A stretch of 64,000 nt of DNA, from the NCBI RefSeq assembly GCF_000283155.1, contig NW_004454177.1:29610790-29674789 (forward strand), given 5' to 3'. This document shows positions 57,406-64,000 of this stretch, piece by piece (the stretch's first letter is position 1; each line of letters begins with the position of its first letter). Below the pieces are notes generated by a model. That model ran no database searches and was not told where the DNA came from. It saw only the letters and a list, made by a program, of their open reading frames with translations. Made by a program: the position numbers and the translations under genes. This stretch comes from Ceratotherium simum simum (Eukaryota; Chordata; Mammalia; Perissodactyla; Rhinocerotidae).

Positions 57406-58779
57406 CCAAATAACTCTCATTCTATTAAACAGAAATTTTACTTATTTTTATGTCATCCTTATTATTACCCTTAGAAACAAATAATTGGATTTTTTGTGAC
57501 CACAGTATTAGCATTAGCAACTCATAACTGTATTTTTCAGTACACTGGATGCTCAGTGTTATGGCTTTGCATTTTCCCTGGTAGTATAACACAGCAAGAA
57601 AAAAAGAGCTACTAAACAAGTTACTTCAGCATGAACTATGGCATCTGCAATAACAAAATATTTGTCTTTGCAGTCTGATATGATACTTATGGTTTAATAC
57701 TAGGCCTGAATGTAAAATTTTCAACTTCCCATATTATTTCCACTTCTACCTACAGTATTTGCATGCTACATCAAAGCATATTTCATCCCATCAGTGTTTT
57801 GTTTTCATAAGTCTATCTAGCATTCCTCTATAGGGTGCAGGGAAAGATGAACAGCTTATTGATTTGTAAAACACAAGGGATTGTGTCCCTTACTACATGG
57901 GCAAATGAAAACTCTTGAGCTGATTAAATGCCTCACCGTAAACCAAAAGGCCCATTTATCACTTCAACCAGTAAGTACTGCACTCTACCAGAAATATGTC
58001 TGCTTCTGGCAGCTAAGGTGTAAGCAGTGTATTCCCAGGGAAATCTCTGTGTTTTCTCTTGACAGTCATGACTTTCTTCTTTTCCATTACATTTTTAGTC
58101 ACAATCATTTTAAAGTATAAATTCCAAGCAAACACCTGAATTCCTACAAAAAATGTGATATTCGTATAATCATTCTTCACATCCTCAATTTAACTCAGAA
58201 TGGTCTTAAACATAGGGCTAGAAGGTTGCTTTTCCTCTGCTGCGATTTCAAGAGTCCTAAAATAGCTCCATGTTAATTCTTCCCACATTCCTCACCTGCC
58301 AGTTTTCTGAATATTTCATTCTCTAACCATAAAGCAAAGCCTTTCCTCCCACATCCTGAACTGAAGCTAAAAATGCAAACTCCTCAGGAGAGGAAACACT
58401 ATAAATTAAATTCAGACTCAGGTGTCAATGACTGATATGAAACTACTTCTCAAGGAGTAGGTTTTGACATGAGGAGACTCCTAAGGTAATACTCCAAAAA
58501 GGGATGAAAAGTAGGGGGCCACTGACTAAATAAAAGGCTCATAGAAAGGGATGTCTGGGGCCACCTCCACATTATGACATGACACAGTATTTCTAAAACA
58601 TGACTGGTGATACAAAGACTTAGTATAAATTTTGTTAAAATCTTAGGTTCCTGACCTCACTCTAGAAATATCAAATCAGAATTTACAAAGGAAAGGGCTG
58701 AGAATTTTATTTTTAAGTTGTGTCCAAGAGGATTTATTCAATCAGGCAATTTTTGGAAACATTATTCTAGTAAGAAGGA
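57406..58779. other. Unassigned
   Basis: No recognised feature over 1.3 kb. Confidence 0.4.
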
Positions 58780-58975
58780 TGGAAATTGTGACTGTTCGCA
58801 CCTAGACATGTGGTTTTGATTGTGTTGCTTAACCTCTCTCTGCCTAAATTGTATTACTAAAAATTATTGATAATGATACTTAATTCACATAGTCGTTATA
58901 AGAATTAAATAAAGTAATACACACGACAGTGCCTGAAATCCAGTAAGCACCCAATAAGAATTAATCCTTTTCCTT
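58780..58975 (+). mobile_element. MIR SINE, sense
   Basis: 'gttgcttaacctctctctgcc', 'aagaattaaataaagtaata' and 'cagtgcctgaaatccagtaag' in sense MIR order. Confidence 0.8.
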
Positions 58976-59629
58976 TACCTGTGTCATAGTTTTGTCACAA
59001 ATTAGCAAGATTGCCAAGACTGGGCCTGCTTCTCCAAATTCCGTGGAAGGTTAGGCACTCACAAGAGGCTCTCCAAGGCCTTAAAATACCAAAAATGCTC
59101 ATTATTAACTTGTTATTTGAGATGAATAGAGTATCTAAAGTGTCATTATCTGCATGGTGATAACATATCCCACTGGCTTCAATTGGTCATTTTTCTACTT
59201 TTTCCATCTTATTGTAGAACATGAAGAAGCACAAAGTAACGGCATCTGAAATTCAATTTACTCACAGTTGATTGACTCTTTCAAGGTAGATTTAATCTAT
59301 CACTTCCTTTTGTATTTCTTTTGAAAAATTAAACGAGCGCTTCAGAGAACAACACAAAAGATAAATCTAAATAGATACAGGTAACAGTTCTGCCTTGTGT
59401 GACTTAAGAAAAGTCCAGTACAGCCAAAAAGAAGCTGTTTAGCTTAGGTTCAGAAATTGTCGTAATCCTGGCCCTGATGATCAAAGAGGCAATGTCCTTG
59501 AACAACTACTTGCTCAAAGCAGGTATTTGGTAAATTCTATTGATAGGTTGAACAGACAGGTATACTAATTCGTCACACAGTTTGTCACAGTGGCCTGTTT
59601 TCCTGAGAATCCCATTTGATGGTGTAATA
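58976..59629. other. Unassigned
   Basis: No recognised feature. Confidence 0.4.
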
Positions 59630-59765
59630 TATTTAGTTATATGCGATTCTTCTGTTCCTTAGGAGATTTTAAGGTCCTTGAAGGTAAAAATGTTGAATTC
59701 ATCTTTGTATCATGTATTGTAGCATCTTATCCATAGTAGATGCTCAATGAACCTTGCTGAATTGG
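59630..59765 (+). mobile_element. L2 3' end, sense
   Basis: 'ttttaaggtccttgaagg', 'tcatctttgtatcatgta' and 'catagtagatgctcaatga' follow the L2 3' terminus. Confidence 0.75.
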
Positions 59766-60139
59766 TTCAAAGTAGCCTACATAAATTTATTTTTTGTTTC
59801 CCTTACTGATTTTTATGAACTGTGCATTGCATCATTTTTATTTAACAAATTCAGTTTGATTTAACAAATACCGTTATCTTACCATAACTTTTTTTGTTTC
59901 CAGACTACAAACAGAAGCTGTCAGGATGCTCTGTTTATAATACAACTTTCCAAATGAAAAGCACATTATGCCAGATATGGCTCCTGTTGGAATCTGATGA
60001 AGTGGTGACACCTCCAGTCTTCTGATATTTATTCCAGTGTGATATTAATTTCATAATGATATGAAGCATTGAGATAGAAAATTCTCTGGAGCTTTTGTGG
60101 ATGCTGCCTCTTTAGACGGAAAATGGAGGAAATAAACAA
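59766..60139. other. Unassigned
   Basis: No recognised feature. Confidence 0.4.
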
Positions 60140-60350
60140 ATATGTATGCCTACCACATTCCATACTCTTTAATAGATATTTACACATGCATTATAATGTT
60201 ACATCTTTACTTCAATTCTAAGACATAAAAATTATTATCCTCATTTTGCATTAGAGAAAATAGAGGCTCAGAAAAGTAACTTGGATCCAATTACATAGTT
60301 AACACTACAGTTGAGATTGGACACTAGCTCTGCCCTATTCCAAAAACAAA
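60140..60350 (-). mobile_element. MIR SINE, antisense
   Basis: 'ttattatcctcattttgc', 'gaaaatagaggctcagaaa' and 'gattggacactagctctgc' in inverted MIR order. Confidence 0.8.
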
Positions 60351-63300
60351 TCTCTTTACCCTCAGAACACAACCTTTAAGTACAGATTAGAATCACAATG
60401 GAGGCAATACACAATCTTCAGTTACTCCTCCAAGGCTTGCTATCTCCAATTCTCATTATTATCATAAGCAACCCATGTCCACTCATCTAATAGGTTAGCA
60501 CTTCTCCTTTTATAGCATCCTTGTCATCTGTTCTTTGCCTTTTGAAAAGCACCGTTGACACGCCATTAAAATATACCTTTTCCTTTCTTGTCTCTTGGCT
60601 CCTATTTCTCTAGCCTTTTGATGCCCAGTTAGAGAATGTAATTCACTGAGTGGGCACCTGAGTATTATCTATTTTCAAATATTTTAAATCCAATGTGCTT
60701 AATTTGCTTTAGGCAACATAACATTGTTGAGAAACATGTCTACATCAACTGTAAATGAAAAGATATTATGTAGAATTGCTTTGGGTTCATTTTTTCCCAT
60801 TTCAGTTTAGTATATTTATCTTTGAGGACAGCTTTGCTACTTCATGATATCATCAGTTCTCTGAAATTGAATCTACTTGTGATCCAAATGTGAATTGCTT
60901 GACTAATAGCCCATTTGGCCAATGATATAGTCAATTTTGGCAATGAAATAGATTTCAAATATCAAAAATATGTATTTCCACAGTTGGAGAAATAAATAGC
61001 ATGGCATACTTTCCTGCTAGTAATAACATTCAAGATATATTCACAGAACCACCTGAATATAAAGCAGGGAGAAAGTACCTACATTTGACAGTTAACACAG
61101 GGTAAATTAGAAGTATTTTCGTGTATAAATAAAGTAGACTTGCAATGTATAACACAATGAAAATTCCATTAGTGGTATGTTTGTGGTGATAGTGGGTGGA
61201 GTGGTGTTGAAACAAGAGTGGCTGCTGTCCAGATTGTGATTACTGTAAGAAAAAAATCTTGATTCTAATGATTGGTTAGATTTGGCTCTTTATAAGTAGT
61301 TTCTGTAACTATATCTGTATGGCTTTTTTCCCCCAACGTTTTATAAAGATAAGAAAGATGAATTGAGACTGATAAGAAAATAATTCTGTATACCATAGTA
61401 TTTTTATATGCCATCTACCATGGTCATTTTATGCAATAAAATAAAGCATATTCACTCAGCTTCAATGTTTTCAGTTCTTCTTTGGTAATGACACTTGAAT
61501 CAGGGTGCTGAAGAGAAGAGGCTCTATGAAGACTTCAAAAGGGTCCTCTCCTGGGGGGGGGGGCAATGTTGCTTTATCCCATATAATTTTCCTTGCATCC
61601 AAATCGTTTTTCTGAACAGCCATAGGTCTTCATCTTTGCTTATATGCTACAGATTTCTGCCTTCTTATCAAAGGGTTCCGTTGCTATCATTCACCAATCA
61701 GCTACATTCTTTCTTTGAATCTGTATTTTTATGTGCCCAATACCTGTTAGACTCAATTTCTTTGTTGGAATCATCATTTTTAGGGCTATGAAAAGAGTTT
61801 TTGAACTTTTTTTGGTGGGGGGAAGCAAGCTACCGATTTGAACCAGATTTGAAAATAGATCTTCCATTTTATTAACACCATAATACTTCCCCTGTAGCAC
61901 TGTTAAGCATCACTTGGAAATACAATATGTTGGAATTCCTTGTTTATCACTTAACATGTAAATTGACTTAGGTTTATCTGTGAATATGACACTGTAAGGA
62001 GAGAGTGACTTCACCCAACTGGATCTTCTGGTTTCAGGAATACGATTTTTAAAATATGGTGTTGTATTTCACATGGCATAAACATTTTCATAGATTTATT
62101 TTTGAACTCTGTGCTCAGAAAAAAAGACCATGAAGAATGTGTCATTAAGGATCTTTTTTGTCTAAATCTATTTAGAAACGTTTCCTCCAAAATATACCCC
62201 AATATTCCACGCTATTAAACTTTGATAAAAATACTGATGACAAATGAAACAGGAGAAAGTTAACTAACAGCAAGGTCTTTAATTTTGATTTAAGCACATG
62301 AGCAGATGTAGCAGAGAGCAGTCTAGACTGGAATAAGTTCCAGATGGGGTGCCTATGTCAATAAAACCCTTTGAAGAATTAGTGCTATGTGAAACCCCAG
62401 CGCTTGAAGACTGAATACTTTTAATTGCTCTACTAATAAAACATAATTGACAAGCTCCAAGATTTGACCACCTTTGGTTGTTACTATTTGTAACACAATT
62501 TGAGCAATAAGAACAAGTAAGAAATTCAAAATTAGCCAGAAAGCAAAAGAATGCAAAATTATTAGATATAATGAATTTAAAAAATTATCCAGTGAAGTGA
62601 AATAGTTTTTAAAAATAACTACAGAAATATAGAAAATACGTGACTTCACTATATCAAACTCTTAGTATGGGGGCAGGCCTAGAAATTACTGCCAGTTCAA
62701 CGGTGAGGATTAGATGTTCTAGATTCATTTTAGATAGATAATATACACATATAGTTAAGTTTAACCCTAAAATAACCTTTTCCTCTTTGATTTACTTATT
62801 GTATCTATTTCAGGATGAAATAATATAACAGATACACTAATTCATCACCAGTCTTATTTACTTTGTCTTTTTTTATTATTGAGCTTTATTTTGAGCATTT
62901 TGACTGTTTCATGTATTGTGGAGCTCAGTAGGATTAATTTGTCCAAGAAAAATAAAACTTTAATATTTATTAACTAATTTTTCCTTGAATAGAAAATTAC
63001 ATATATAATATGGGCATTTCCTTTTTATGACATTGATAATTTCAGTTTTTACTTTATAATACTATTTGTTCTGTCATATCAAAAACTCAAATTAGTTTAA
63101 AAATGATTTGGGGGAATCCTTTTTTAATTTTGACTATTCCTATTACATGGGGGTGAAAACTATCATGGTTTTCTGTTGAGGACTGAGACTTGTGATATTT
63201 TGCTTGCTCAGGGGAATGTTTTAGCTGGGCTGGGCAGTCTGAGGTGAGCCCTACTGGAAGAAGCGATAGGCTACTTAAGTACAAAGAATGCCTGGAAAGG

Positions 63301-63489
63301 AGGGGCCACAGCAATTACTCTGAAAGAAGATGGCAAAATGTTAGGCAGGTGGATGGAGCTCTAACAGAGGCAAGCCCCTATTTCACAATTTTGCCGCAGG
63401 TTGATTATGGCAGATTCTGTTTAGTGCCTTGACTGTTGAACCTCATCTGACCCTCAAACTTCTGCCTGAAGTTTTCCCACATCTACAAA
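60351..63489. other. Three-kilobase unassigned stretch
   Basis: No repeat or gene that I can name. An 11-G run stands at 61553-61563. The part around 63220-63440 is GC-richer but unassigned. Confidence 0.4.
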
Positions 63490-63685
63490 TACAAAACCTG
63501 ATAGATTCTATCTCTTAAAATCTTCCACACCGTCTATATTTTTTCTATACCTATTGCCAAATCCTAGTCCTGAATATCGTCAACTCTCAACAGGATTATG
63601 CCAACACAGTCCTGAATGGTCTTCTTGCTTCTGATTAATCAAATCTGATCTATTTTCTACACCATTGTCCCCTTAAATAAATTTG
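63490..63685 (+). mobile_element. L2 fragment, sense
   Basis: 'tcaacaggattatgccaac' and 'gaatggtcttcttgcttctg' resemble the L2 ORF2 C-terminal region corresponding to 'gattattgcaatagcctcc' in better copies. Diverged. Confidence 0.55.
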
Positions 63686-63865
63686 TGCCCTCAAGACTAA
63701 CTCCCAAGATGATCCATGAGTATATGAGAAGAAAATATTAGAAAGTCACTTGACTTAATTCTTTAAAAACATATAAGAAAAATACTACATTTATTGCTAT
63801 TTGATGTCCACACTGACACTGGTTCTATCACTTAGTTTCTCAGGCTGTCACATGTCACATACTTT

Positions 63866-64000
63866 AAGAAGGAAACATTGGCCTTAAACGACACACTAGA
63901 ACAGATGGACCTAGTAGATATATACAGAGCATTCCATCCAAAAACTGAAGAATACACGTTCTTTTCAAATGCACATGGAACATTCTCCAGGATTAATCAC
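63866..64000 (+). mobile_element. L1 ORF2 endonuclease fragment, sense, running off the window
   Basis: An uninterrupted frame of 45 codons (63866-64000) reads as the late part of the L1 ORF2 endonuclease domain, beginning in the Leu-Ala-Leu-Asn-Asp-Thr-Leu stretch and ending in the Ser-Arg-Ile-x-His motif at the window edge. The motif normally has Asp before His (part of the endonuclease active site); here the codon at 63995-63997 is 'aat', Asn. The conservation suggests a younger L1 than the older copies elsewhere. Its 5' end is truncated or joined to unassigned sequence at 63865; the 3' extent is unknown. Confidence 0.85.

Noticed and set aside
61553..61563. G-quadruplex at an 11-G run
   Set aside because: A single run without the further G-tracts needed nearby.

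Overview
The window is mammalian nuclear DNA, most likely from an equid (order Perissodactyla). The main evidence is nine tRNA-derived SINE copies of the horse ERE type. Six are full length with an RNA polymerase III A/B-box head and a 3' half ending in repeated 'gatgttagctcagggc'-like segments, and several have clean target-site duplications (TSDs). Two short young L1 3' ends of the kind common in horse, plus older placental repeats (MIR, L2, MER5, MLT1/MLT2, ERVL, hAT), agree with this. A rhinoceros or tapir cannot be excluded by eye.

I see no credible protein-coding gene. The longest open frames are under 160 codons, lie in AT-rich or repeat sequence, and match no family I know. No intact RNA gene was found. 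The window reads as intergenic or deep intronic sequence built mostly from layered transposable elements.

Layout. 1-4.6 kb: antisense MLT1-type LTR, then a long antisense L1 interrupted by a sense L1 composite with a 13/15 TSD. 4.6-10.5 kb: two EREs, an antisense L1 3' end, a decayed sense L1 ORF2 piece and two sense L1 3' UTRs. 10.5-16.6 kb: L2 and MIR remnants and two antisense L1 3' UTRs, one carrying a 39-bp fragment identical to the 5' end of U2 snRNA with TSDs. 16.6-24 kb: mostly unassigned DNA, sense L1 pieces (one interrupted by an mRNA-3'-end-like insert), MIR and L2. 24-26 kb: two antisense LTRs, one CpG-rich. 26-36 kb: a repeat-poor stretch, two antisense EREs, a younger antisense L1, and a sense ERE next to a MER5 fragment. 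35.7-36.9 kb: antisense L2 with a fresh-looking ERE1 inside. 37-45 kb: AT-rich DNA, an ERE, two young L1 stubs with TSDs. 45.1-49.8 kb: broken ERVL-type endogenous retrovirus remnant (5' LTR, primer-binding-site-like motif, decayed pol) followed by an opposite-strand solo LTR with a 5-bp TSD. 51.9-57.2 kb: LTR-like sequence, L2, an ERE, a nested pair of hAT elements, and a distinct SINE with a 72-bp tRNA-Glu-like head. 57-64 kb: sparse MIR/L2, ending in a sense L1 ORF2 that runs off the edge.

The relationships here are those of insertions stacked on one another, which date the layers: L2/MIR/MER5 oldest, then L1M, ERVL, MLT and hAT, then ERE and the youngest L1 stubs. No operon-like or pathway-like system is present, and I found no evidence of a new biological system. 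Repeat family names are from memory of consensus sequences and were not checked by a search.
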